Shown one piece after another: positions 21,196 to 30,769 of a stretch of DNA of 64,000 nt. The DNA is from Eurosta solidaginis (Eukaryota > Arthropoda > Insecta > Diptera > Tephritidae). A model generated the notes under the pieces. It worked only from the letters and a program-made list of their open reading frames with translations. It was not told the DNA's origin and ran no database searches. The stretch covers positions 30,439,426 to 30,503,425 of the forward strand of contig NC_090321.1 of assembly GCF_040869045.1 (NCBI RefSeq). Direction: 5' to 3'. Within the stretch, counting starts at the first letter, position 1. Each line of letters begins with the position of its first letter. A program made the translations under genes and the position numbers.

Positions 21196-21919
21196 GCTGT
21201 TGATTTTTTGTGTGTAATTTTTTATTTGCAGTAAGGAAAACACAAATTTTGTCTGAAGGCAACCCTATTCAAAAAAATTTACAGTCTCACACCATAAGTT
21301 CATTCAGCTCTGCCTACCTTTGTATTTCATATATAAATATTGCTGGAAAAAAATTCATACGCGCGAATAATTTACAATAAATAAAACCGCAAATTTTCAT
21401 ATGAAATTGGTAAAACCGCCGCAAATAAGCACAGCGAGCATAATCAAAAAATTCCGCATAAACATAATATTACTTACACGTACACAGGCAAAAAAACCTG
21501 CTTAGTGCTCATGTACACCCTAGAGCATTGACATATTTGTGGCATAACCAAATTCATATGAACAAATAGTTGGCAGCTCGGATTTATCGTTCCTGGTTTT
21601 TTTCGTTTGTTGTTTGTTGTTTGTGCTGCATTTGATAGGATATTTTATTGCGGTTTTACGGTTTTCACGCATATAACTTAAAAATTTAATATGCATTCAT
21701 AACATCCGTATACAAATATGTATTTACCAATAACATAAGCACAACGTACAGATTTTATTTTTTTTTTTTTCTGGCACATTTGGATACGTTGAGGTTACAA
21801 TGACAACAAATATGTATATTGTTTAGCATAATTCGTTCCGTTTGAAAATTTTCGAAACAATTTGCAAACATTTCTTTAATGATGGAGTTGCATATATGTA
21901 TATTTAAAAATATTTAATA
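21196..21919. other. Unassigned AT-rich DNA
   Basis: No feature recognised. Confidence 0.4.
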
Positions 21920-22140
21920 CTAGCGTACCCTGCGGGCTATGTCCTGGCAGAAAACTAGTTTGCTTACATTAAAAAAAATAAGCATCAATTCATTTCTTCA
22001 ATTTCTTTCCCACAATATACTACTTTATCTGCCATATCTCTTGCTTATTCTTATCCATCCCGTATTCTATTTATCTACCTCCTACTCAAACTATCAATCC
22101 CATTCCATTGCCGCTTCCACTCGATGTACACGTTCACGCA
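21920..22140 (-). mobile_element. Helitron 3' end (fragment)
   Basis: Read on the minus strand it ends in ...GCCCGCAGGGTACGCTAG followed by T. This is the Helitron CTAG terminus inserted 5' to a host T, preceded by a CTGC/GCAG stem. The purine-rich body (seen here as a pyrimidine-rich stretch) resembles the tail of the Helitron that ends at 53875. Its interior is cut by a LINE-A 3' end at 22141, and the far 5' end is not found. Confidence 0.6.
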
Positions 22141-22192
22141 TGTGAGGTCTTTATAGACCGGCCAGTTCAACCTTACCTAACGGGTACTGCTA
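22141..22192 (+). mobile_element. LINE-A extreme 3' end
   Basis: Only the terminal box survives: ATGTGAGGTCTTTATAGACC and GGCCAGTTCAACCTTACCTAA. It matches 41176-41217 with a few changes. Confidence 0.7.
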
Positions 22193-22289
22193 GTTTCAGT
22201 TTCTCACAGAGACCATTTTTTAGGCAAGGTAAATGGAATGACCAGGGAATGGTCAATGATCAACCGTATTCGACCGTTTATCGGAGTGT

Positions 22290-22830
22290 TGTTCATATCT
22301 TATTTCGATAGCAAATCGATACCTTTTCATAAGAAATCGTACTTGTTTCGATACCAAATCGATATTTTTTCAATAACAAATCGATAACTTTTTAAAACAA
22401 CTCGTTATTCTTCAAAAGCAAATCGAAAATAAACCGATATGTTTGGTATCGATAAATAGTCGATGTTTTTGGACAACAAATCGATACATTTTTGCTATAA
22501 GAAATCAATCCCTATTTTTAAGTAAGTAAATCGATAACTATTTGATGAAAAATCACAATTTTTTCTATTACAAATCAACTTTTTTCGATAAGAAATCGAT
22601 AACTTTTCAAAATAACTCGATATTCTTCGATAAAAAATCGGTAAAAAACCGATAATCTGTCGATATTTTTTTGTTAGTTGGGCCAAACTCTTTGTAAATT
22701 GTTTTACCATTATTATTTTACCAATAATATACCGACATCTCTTCGAGAAGAGTTGTTATCGATAACAATACAATAACTATTCGATAACAAACCAATACTA
22801 TAATAATCCGGCAACAATAATAACCCTTTA
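22290..22830. repeat. CGATA-type short repeat array, copy 3
   Basis: Dozens of AAATCGATAAC, TTTTCGATAAG and CGATA words at irregular 20-35 bp spacing, on both strands because the word is palindromic (ATCGAT/TATCGATA). There is no fixed period. The array is followed by a second degenerate repeat (22860-23200). Confidence 0.75.
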
Positions 22831-22859
22831 TTGTTTCGTATTCATAAACGAATTTTTGC

Positions 22860-23200
22860 GAGCCCTGCTAAATGATTCCAAAATACTGCCAAAACAGTCC
22901 CGAAATAGGCGCTAACATATTCCCGTAAATATTTCGGAATGACTCCGGAATGATCCCAATATGATTCTTTAACAATCTATATATAGTCCCAAAATAACCC
23001 AAAATAGTCACGTAATATTCCGTAACACATTCCGAAACTCATCTTGAAAAAGCACTTAAAATAGCCCAAAGTAATATCAAAACAGTCCCGTAATGCTCCC
23101 AACATTACTACAAAAAATCCCCGAAATGATCCCTAATATAACACCGAACAGTCTCAGCATGATACCTAATATATAAAATCGGAACGTAGTATTGTTTTTC
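22860..23200. repeat. Degenerate CCCGAAAT-GATCCC repeat
   Basis: Words such as AACAGTCCCGAAAT, AATGATCCC-A-T and CCCAAAATAGTC recur roughly every 15-30 bases. The reverse-complement words (GGATCGTTTCGGGACTATT) occur at 25480-25885, next to another CGATA array. Confidence 0.6.
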
Positions 23201-24635
23201 TGGTTTAAAATTTGGGGAAAATAACAATTTGCAAGCCCTTATCACAACAATGGAGAAGATGAGAGATTTACCACTACTACGGCAAAGATTTAAAAAAGCC
23301 GTAGGCAATAAATAGCACTAAACGATCTCAGTGATGGTGAGAAAACATTTGAAAATGAAAACTAATCTCTGCGAAAGACCGAAAAAATTCATAAACAAAC
23401 ATATCTCACTAAGATGCTCATCGAATCGCTGTTTATAGTTAACCGTTACATGCAACCTCAGAGTTTCTTCGTATAAGCGTAATTAGATATCAATATTACA
23501 AAATTTAGACTCAAATATAAAGATTTCGTTGTGCACTTACAGCATATTACGGCTACTCTCATAGATTCTCTGAAATACTCATCAAAGCCTACAATATCAA
23601 TGGCCAGACCCTGTAGATCAAGTGCTATTTTTTTGCCTTAAGAAATATGGCGAAAATGTTTTACTATCATAAGTTTGAAAGCAATACCCATACTACTACA
23701 CCAAAATGAAACAGTAATTTTAATTCACTCCAAATAATAGAAATTCTTTTGTATACCGAAAAGCATTCAAGTGTATGCAAATATCATAAAATACAATGTA
23801 TGAATGAAAAGCAATTTCAAGCATTAAACAGCTCAAAAAAAGGCTTCAAATGAACCCAGACACCAGCATACATACAGAGAATCGTGTTATATATTTACAA
23901 GTAAAAATTGAAAACGCAGTTTAAACTGAGTTTAATTAATTTTTAAGCTATTTTTCACACCCCAAACGCATCGCATAGGTAATGATGTTCCTGATATTGA
24001 TGTTGCTTGTGATGCTGCTGATGACATTGTTGGACAGGAAAGGGGGGTCTCAGCATAAATGTGAATTACATGAAATGTGAAAGTGTTTAATCGCCTGAAA
24101 GCCAAGTGGGATGTTGATATTGAAACTACTTAAGGCCGAAAGGCGAAAGCTGAGGAACAAATGAATTCATCGAGGTGAATATGAACAAAACCGACAGTGC
24201 ACTGTGGGCGATGATACTTGATCAAACGCCCAAGAGTCAGTTTTATGACGCGGTAAAAGTTAAGCATTTTCGGGAGTGTTTACTATTTAAAGGATATATC
24301 TTTTTTTAATTCAGTGTTGAGTTTTTATATTAGATAGTTTTCAGATAATCGATCATGTTTACCGTCGTACTCACCGTGGTCACATCATTTTCAAAGCAAT
24401 ACAACATGAAATCCACGCTTTTGCAACTGATGCCAATTTCGAAAATGTATCAAGTTCTATGCATAACCACTAACGCCACGGTACTTCTCGATGCTGATTC
24501 TGAACTTGACAGCTTTCTAATAATATTTCGGTTCTGACCGACAAACAATTATTTCGCACGTTTTCTTTGCATATACAAAAGTTAGGAGCGTATCCAGGTT
24601 GCGAGTCCAAGAATTGAGGAGACGTTGGTTTTTTA
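23201..24635. other. Unassigned DNA
   Basis: No gene supported. A 60-codon plus-strand frame at 24355-24537 lacks any family resemblance. Confidence 0.4.
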
Positions 24636-24657
24636 TCGAAAATTTATCTATATACAT

Positions 24658-25020
24658 TAGGGCGGGTCAAATTGTACGTGGGAAAAAAGTCAGGTGCCCA
24701 CCAATTTCTGAATCTATGGGTCATGCTGAGTAATATTGTCCATGGGACCACAGGTCTGAAATGAATTTCGAGCTTTCCTAATTTTGTTAGAAAATTTTAA
24801 TTCCCAATCCGAATAGCGGCTTGACATTTAATTTTCATGCATTTTATTTGTGAGAGCCGCTATTCGGATTGGGGTATCAAATTTTCTAACAAAATTAGGG
24901 AGGCTCGAAACTCATTTCAGACCTATGGTCCCATCGACAATATTATTCAGTAAGACCCATAGATTCAGAAACTTGATGTGCACCTGAAGTTTTTTTCCCC
25001 ATACAATTTGACCCACCCTA
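24658..25020. mobile_element. Long palindromic MITE with TA target duplication
   Basis: Nearly the whole 363 bp folds on itself. The left arm starts TAGGGCGGGTCAAATTGTA and the right arm ends TACAATTTGACCCACCCTA; matching continues through the CTGAATCTATGGGTC, CAGGTCTGAAATGA and AATCCGAATAGCGGC boxes to a small central loop (about 24815-24855). TA at each end fits a Tc1/mariner-type insertion. It interrupts a CGATA array (TTATCGAAAA words directly on both sides). No coding capacity. Confidence 0.85.
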
Positions 25021-25395
25021 ATATACATATTATCGAAAAATTTACGATTATTAACCAAATAGTGATCAATATGTGGTCAAAAATTTATCGATTCTCGATT
25101 TGCTATCAAGAAGTGTTAGATTAGATACCGAAAAGTTATCGATATGAGAAAACAACGAGCTTATTGAAAATGTATAGATTTGTCTTCAAAAATCTATCGT
25201 GTTGGTATCGAAACCTATCTATTTGTTGTCGGAATGTAACCAATTTATATTCGGCATATTATCAATTTGTTACCGACGACCTAACGGTGTTTTACGAAAC
25301 AGATAAAACTTCAACAAATGACGTACGCCTATAACGAATCGATAGCTCGAAGATAGTATTTTGCTATCGATAATCAGCTGATAGTAAAACAACAT
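25021..25395. repeat. CGATA-type short repeat array, copy 4 with shared tail
   Basis: TTATCGAAAAATTTACG, GAAAAGTTATCGATATG and similar words. The tail GCTATCGATAATCAGCTGATAGTAAAAC parallels the tails at 10350-10425 and 28870-28930. The same array begins before the MITE, at about 24630. Confidence 0.7.
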
Positions 25396-25479
25396 GTTAT
25401 GTTAAGTTATGTTTTGGACATAGCTTCGTCTTTGTTTTCGGCATAAATTTGTGAGTTTTTCGTTTAAATTTCAGGGAAA

Positions 25480-25885
25480 CATCAAGATACTTAGTTTCGA
25501 GAATGTTTACGGGTTCAGTTTTAGGATGTTTGGAGATCATTTCCAAACTATTTCAAAGCCAATTATGGTGTGTGTTCACAAATTTTGGGACTTGTTGTGA
25601 TCAGTTTGGGATGAAATCCGATACAAAAATAATATCGTGATTATTATAATTTTAATTTTTTTGAAATTCCAGGATTATATCAAAATAGTTCAGAGATTGT
25701 GTTCTGGTACATTTCGGTACATTTCGGGATTATTATTAAATCATATATGGATTGTTTTGACTAATATTTTGTTGCTTACTATGATCATTTAGAGAGTTCA
25801 ATTCGGAACTTTTTCAGAATCATTCGTTATTGTTTTTAGGATCGTTTCGGGACTATTAGACACCATATAAAGCTATCTTGAATCA
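25480..25885. repeat. Degenerate TTTCGGGA-TATT repeat
   Basis: Inverse-orientation relative of 22860-23200: TTTCGGTACATTTCGGGATTATT and AGGATCGTTTCGGGACTATT. Irregular spacing; eroded. Confidence 0.55.
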
Positions 25886-27354
25886 AATTCTGTCTACAAA
25901 CATTCTCTGTAATGCTTTCTTTTATTGTGGAATTTGCGATACTTCCACTCTGCCGTCGATATCTAAGGCTGACGCAGAGTGCTGGCTGTATGCTATGCTA
26001 GGTGAGAAGAAATTTTTATTTTTTATATATTTTACAAGCTGGAAATGTGTCTGACACTGTAACAAATTTTACAATTTTCCATTAAAAATAATTTTCATAG
26101 CTTTGAATCTTTATATTAAAGCAACGCTTTCCGCTTCTGCTCTATCGTCAGCCTAAGGGAAATGCGTTATTATTCACTATTCTGTTTGTTGCCTTTTGAT
26201 CGCAGTAACAACTTCGCGGTCCCACAGTGCACAGTGGTGAGAGGCTTCGATGTAAATAAAGGAGTGAAATTGACTGATGACTGAATGAGTGTCCTTAATG
26301 GCGGACAGCTGGCTGTCATGCATGTCATTGCTGCGTAGGTTTTGGACAAAAGATGTCAACTGGAATGAGATCAATGGTGAACGGAACATTATTGTGTCTC
26401 TTATCATATTACAAACAATTAACAGAAAAACAATAACAAAGTAGTATGAATAGTAGCTGCGCAACGAAAAACAATTAACGAGCACAAAACATTTCATAAC
26501 ACTACAACAAAAACACTACAAATAACAATAGTAACAACAACAATGGTAGGAATATTTCGGCACAGCAGCTTTTTTTTTTTAGGAAATGAGAAAATTATGG
26601 TAAACGCTTTCAATGCTGGCGTTGTTGGCATTGACAACCGCACACAAACGGGCCCATACCCACATTTGCACATTATTTAAGAGCAAAACTTTTGTTTTTG
26701 TTTGTCGCATATTTCAATGTTGACAATGGAAATTGTTGCAGCGATTTTGTGAAACAATGCCAACGCTTAACTTAAACAGTTGAGGATGACAATGTTAAAT
26801 GGATGAAAATTGAAATTAAACACAAACACATAAACACATATAAAGAAGCACACAAGCATGCCATCTATTGCTGTACCTGCCCTCCCTAACCCATCAACCA
26901 AAGGACATCCTTTCGCTTTCAACATCATAACTGACTTCTGCCTCAAAGCTTTCATTGCTGCCTTGGAAAATTCAATCAACGCGTTACTATGCTGTTGACA
27001 TGGTAATTGTTGCTGGCTATTATTGGTTGTTGTTACAAAAAAAAGAGTTACATTCTTTTTCATTTCCAATTGTTTTTATAGCGTTAATATACAAATAGGA
27101 ATGTAAGCAAGATCTCCTTGGCAACTATTCGGCGGCGACGAAGCAGTCTTTGGTTTCTTGTTACGTTTTTGGGAGTGTCAATAAAATAAGCGCAACCATT
27201 TAATTTGTTCACATTTCACGGTCTGTCTGGCCCTTTGACTTGGCTTGTTGGCTTGGGAGAAATTGCTACCTGTCTGTCTTTTGAAGCTGTTTGCATATCT
27301 GTATTAGGGTGCACCCATTCAACCGAAGGCGGAACCGGAACCGAAACTGAATGG
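25886..27354. other. Unassigned DNA
   Basis: Two minus-strand open stretches (26177-26497, 26767-27069) have no recognisable domain, and the sequence around them is AT-rich with CAA runs. I do not call genes here. Confidence 0.4.
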
Positions 27355-27525
27355 CATGTAATCAATTTGTTATCGAAGTATTAACGCTCGATGAGTTATC
27401 AGTTTGTTATCGCCCGTTTATGGGCGTATTACCCATTTGATATCGACGAGTTATCGTTTTGTTATGGTTGTATTATCGCCGAAGCATGCACAAGTTATTA
27501 AATTATTATCGAAGTGTTATAAATG
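27355..27525. repeat. CGATA-type short repeat array, copy 5
   Basis: Words such as AATTTGTTATCGAAG, GAGTTATC-GTTTGTTATCG and TTATCGAAGTGTTAT. It is interrupted by the SINE at 27533 and continues after it. Confidence 0.65.
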
Positions 27526-27532
27526 AATGATG

Positions 27533-27830
27533 GCCGCCGTGGTGCCGTACTAGCATGCTCCGCCTATCACACCGAAGTTACTGGGTTCAAGTCCCGTGCA
27601 CGGCAGCATAAAAAATTTTGAAGAATGTTGTTTTAATTACAAAAAAATTTCTAAACGGACTCCCCCTAGGCAGTGGTTTGACAAGCGCACTCCTACTGTA
27701 TTTCTGCAGTGAAAAACTCTCGCCAATTTGTGTGTTGGATTAAAATAATAGAGGAGCACGATGCATGTTGGCGGAGAAGCTGAGTTTGAGTCTCCTCAGA
27801 AGTGAGCCGCGCCAAGTAATTTTTTCTTTT
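27533..27830 (+). mobile_element. tRNA-derived SINE, near full length
   Basis: The tRNA-like head GCCGCCGTGGTGCCGTACTA...GCATGCTCCGCC has an A-box-like segment, and a good B box GGGTTCAAGTCCCG lies near 27583-27596. The body includes GGCAGTGGTTTGACAAGCGC, TTTCTGCAGTGAAAA and AGAGGAGCACGATGCA, then TCTCCTCAGAAG and GCGCCAAGTAATTTTTT at the 3' end. I recognise this body as one common in tephritid sequence, from memory and not checked. It sits inside a CGATA array. Confidence 0.75.
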
Positions 27831-27849
27831 TTAATAAATAAGGTCGCGA

Positions 27850-28162
27850 TTTTTCATCCGCTAGTTATCGGTTTGTTAATCAAAAGTTATAGAAAAATTT
27901 TCAATATTTTATCGAAAAACTAGCGATATTTCATCGAAAATTTTTTGGAATTGTTATCGAAAATTTATCGATCTTCTATCAAAAATTAATTTAATTGTTA
28001 TCGAAAATATATCGACATGTTATCGAAAAGTTATCGAATCAGTATTAAAAAGTTTTAGATTATTTATCAAAAATTTATAAAGAAGCTAGCAATTTTTCAT
28101 ACGTGAGTTAATGGTTTGTTAATCAAATATTATTTTAAAATTTTCGATATTCTATCAAAAAA
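27850..28162. repeat. CGATA-type short repeat array, copy 6 (left part)
   Basis: Repeated GTTATCGAAAATTTATCG, ATCGATCTTCTATCAAAAA and similar words. It ends in TTATCGTTAT, the target duplication of the Penelope-like insertion that follows. The array resumes at 28629. Confidence 0.75.
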
Positions 28163-28237
28163 TTATCGTTATTTATTTATTTGTAAGAGCTTTTTGGTCG
28201 TTCAGTTTAAAGCAAAAACATTAGTTTTTCTTTTTTT

Positions 28238-28279
28238 CTCCGACGCGTTTCGACAGGTTATTACATCTTCTTCAGGGAG
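28238..28279 (-). ncRNA. Hammerhead ribozyme motif of Penelope-like element 2
   Basis: Minus strand: stem I CUCC (28279-28276) pairs with GGAG (28241-28238), core CUGAAGA (28275-28269), core GAAAC, ACGCGU and cleavage triplet GUC. Stem II is poor (G-C and A-U followed by two wobbles), so activity is doubtful. All core bases fit CUGANGA...GAAA. Confidence 0.6.
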
Positions 28280-28376
28280 GCTATGTATTTATTTTGACAA
28301 GAAAACATAATTAGAAAATATTTTTCTAAATTATAGTACAAACATACCATAACATAAATTGTAGACTGCAAATTAA

Positions 28377-28628
28377 CTACACATTTTTACAAAAATATAT
28401 ACATTTAACATGAACAAAATTTTTACATTTAAAGAACCATCTGCACTCTATCCCAGCTGTTCGCCAAATGTTGGTTATCACACATTTGTATGCACAGCTG
28501 ATATTATCTACATCATCTTTGTAGTTCATTGCATTATTTATCTGCTGTTGGATTCGAAGTCCTTCCAACGTTAATCTTTTCTTTATTTTGCTTTCCACAT
28601 CTAATATTCGAGTATTGTCGAAATCAGC
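28377..28628 (-). pseudogene. C-terminal end of Penelope GIY-YIG endonuclease
   Basis: Minus-strand translation ADFDNTRILDVESK, then KRLTLEGLRIQQQINNAMNY, aligns with the corresponding stretch in 1157-1428. Only the distal part of the domain remains; the YIG motif is lost by 5' truncation at the insertion junction. Confidence 0.75.
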
Positions 28629-28950
28629 TTATCGTTATGTTATCAAAAAGCGATAGATTTTTATCGAAAAGTTATCAGTTTTTTATAAAAAATTATGGAA
28701 TTGCTATCAAAAAGTTATTGTTTTGATATGGCGTGTTACTGATTTGTGATCAGCGTGTTATCCGACAAAACTTCAAAATAAAATCGATGATACATCAACC
28801 GTCGATAATAAGCCGATAATAAGCCGATAAGAAACCTATAAGGAGCCTATAACAACCGACAACTCGCCGAAATAATAATTCGCTATTCACAATTAGTTGG
28901 TAATGAAACAATATCTTATCGATTTCAATAACTACCGATAAGAAGCCAAC
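28629..28950. repeat. CGATA-type short repeat array, copy 6 (right part) with shared tail
   Basis: Continuation of 27850-28162 beyond the Penelope insertion: TTATCGAAAAGTTATCAG, CCGATAATAAGCCGATAAG words, then the tail TTCGCTATTCACAATTAGTTGGTAATGAAACAA, related to the tails of copies 2 and 4. Confidence 0.7.
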
Positions 28951-30484
28951 GAAGCTCTTCTCAATAAGTCCAGAGTCGTTTGTTTCTGGCAAAGTTACCT
29001 TTATTGTGATTTAATTTCAACCCCTGGGAGAGCTTTACTAACTTTAAAAACATGCTTTCATATCGACCTTTGCGCGTACTTCATACTCACGGCCGTATTT
29101 TATAGTTCACTTCGGGTTTATTCTTCCTTGCAAGCTTCTGGAAACTTGCTGAAACATTTTCAAACTTGCAATGCATAGAAATGTCATGAATGACTTTAAC
29201 ACTTATGCACGTGAATATGTTTGTCACTGTTTAATTCTTTTCCTGCTAGCAAACTTACATACAAAACACATACCCAATGACAATAAATTCCTTTTTAATT
29301 GCAATGATTTAACTTCAATTTAAACTTTTCCATATATTCGTTTGCACACACATACACATACACCAATAAACACTTCACATTTGTCCACCCACAACTTTTT
29401 GAAAATTTTAATAGTAATCTGAGCTGCAATTCGACGAAAGTACACATATAATCAACTACACACATACACAAACTGCACCCTCGTGTGGATGCAAGCTTTC
29501 CTCTACATGCGCTAAGGTAGAAAAATAACTAAAACACATACAACTTGTAAATTTTTATTCACGTTAAGCGTACACATGGAGCTTATGAAATAAATTTATC
29601 AACTACAAATTTTCAAAATTGGTATGATGTTGATGCCGATGGCAAAAGGGATTAAAACTTATCAGACGCACAAAACGTAGCACTGCTTTAGGATTAAAAG
29701 CCTAACAATTTTTGTTGAGATGAGAAAGAGCGTATGTTCAATTATGGCTGAAGCATTGCATATGTACATGCGTATGGATAGTTATATAAGGTGAGGCATA
29801 TATTTTTTCATACGGAGGAATCAACAACTTGCACCAAATCAAGGATGTCCAATAGGATTTCATCATTAGACGCTTGTCAGGCTATCAATGAGTTTTTTAC
29901 AGGATTCGCGAAGCCGGCGTAATAGGCTTATAACATCGAAGTAGAAAATAAAAAGATAAATAATGAAGAGAAAGCCTAATAAGTACTATACAAAGAACAA
30001 CCTACACTGATAGTCGTGGCAGTTGTTACACCCTAACACAAAAAATAAAATTGTTGTAATAAACTGTTAACACTTTTCGGAGTTACATCAAAACTTATTT
30101 TGGTTTACTTTCAAATTTGGCACCAAAATAGTAAAAAGTGCGAAAGAGTTAAAACGTTTGGTGTGATTGCACAGTAGCTGTGTTTTTTTACACGCATATA
30201 CATATACACTTAAACTTTATATGGACTGCTAATTGCATAATTTTATCAGCACTTATGAAATTGTTGCGCATAAAAGTAGTACTAAAGCGATTTCGTTATG
30301 CGGTATACACTATAACCAAAAAAGTTCCAAATGCTGCTGCTTTGTATAAATGCAGATTGGCGTTTTTTAGTTGTAAACGCTGAGGTATATCCAAAAAAAC
30401 GCGGCCAGTATTACACTTTTCGGAGTGATATGGAAACTATATTTGGAGTCAAAACTGTTGCTCATTGTCTTCATTAATGACAGA
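28951..30484. other. Unassigned DNA
   Basis: AT-rich. Two related phrases (ACACTTTTCGGAGTTACATCAAAACT near 30070, ACACTTTTCGGAGTGATATGGAAACT near 30415) may mark a short repeat. No gene is supported. Confidence 0.4.
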
Positions 30485-30600
30485 TGTGGTGTGGTGGTAG
30501 CATGATCCGCTTTTCACACGGAAGGTTCTGGGTTCAAAACCCACCCAAAGAAACAATCAAATAATTCTTTTTATAATTTTCTTGAAAATGAAATAGTATA
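30485..30600 (+). mobile_element. tRNA-derived SINE, 5' head only
   Basis: GTGGTGTGGTGGTAGCATGATCCGC with an A-box-like segment, and a B box TGGGTTCAAAACCCA (about 30528-30542). It matches the head of the SINE at 27533 but lacks its distal body. Confidence 0.65.
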
Positions 30601-30686
30601 TTAATAGATAGTGATGTTGTGAGTACGTGTCGCAATCACGTGTTGCACATACCCAGCTACAACTGACTTGGAAGATTTTGTTTCTC

Positions 30687-30759
30687 GCCCGGCTAGCTCA
30701 GTCGGTAGAGCATGAGACTCTTAATCTCAGGGTCGTTGGTTCGGGCCCCACGTTGGGCG
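30687..30759 (+). tRNA. tRNA-Lys(CTT)-like gene or retro-pseudogene
   Basis: A 73-base cloverleaf: acceptor GCCCGGC/GTTGGGC (two G-U pairs), D arm GCTC/GAGC, anticodon arm TGAGA/TCTCA with loop CTCTTAA (anticodon CTT at 30720-30722), variable loop GGGTC, T arm GTTGG-TTCGGGC-CCCAC. Two things are off: one T-stem mismatch (T51 x C63) and G in place of the near-invariant A58, which also spoils the B box. The sequence is followed directly by CCA (30760-30762), which eukaryotic tRNA genes normally do not encode. That suggests reverse transcription of a mature tRNA, although a chance CCA cannot be excluded. Confidence 0.85.
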
Positions 30760-30769
30760 CCATTGTTGT

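Larger units (their letters stand above)
28173..28628 (-). mobile_element. Penelope-like element 2, 5'-truncated, with 10-bp target duplication
   Basis: Minus-strand insertion flanked by TTATCGTTAT at 28163-28172 and 28629-28638. It contains the end of the GIY-YIG domain (28377-28628), a 3' untranslated region and a pLTR with a hammerhead motif (28238-28279). It is related to, but clearly diverged from, the element at 746-1550. The clean junctions within a CGATA array define both ends. Confidence 0.8.

Noticed and set aside
20936..21262. Long Ser/Leu/Pro-rich and Arg/Lys/Gly-rich open frames
   Set aside because: They are the two readings of a purine-rich simple repeat; no independent evidence of a gene.
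26177..27069. Two minus-strand frames of 100-106 codons, one with a hydrophobic N-terminal stretch that could be read as a membrane segment
   Set aside because: No domain, no supporting promoter or splice signals, and AT-rich DNA yields such stretches by chance. I could not exclude a small exon.
27533..27608. Functional tRNA gene
   Set aside because: Good B box, but acceptor and anticodon arms pair poorly and a SINE body follows.
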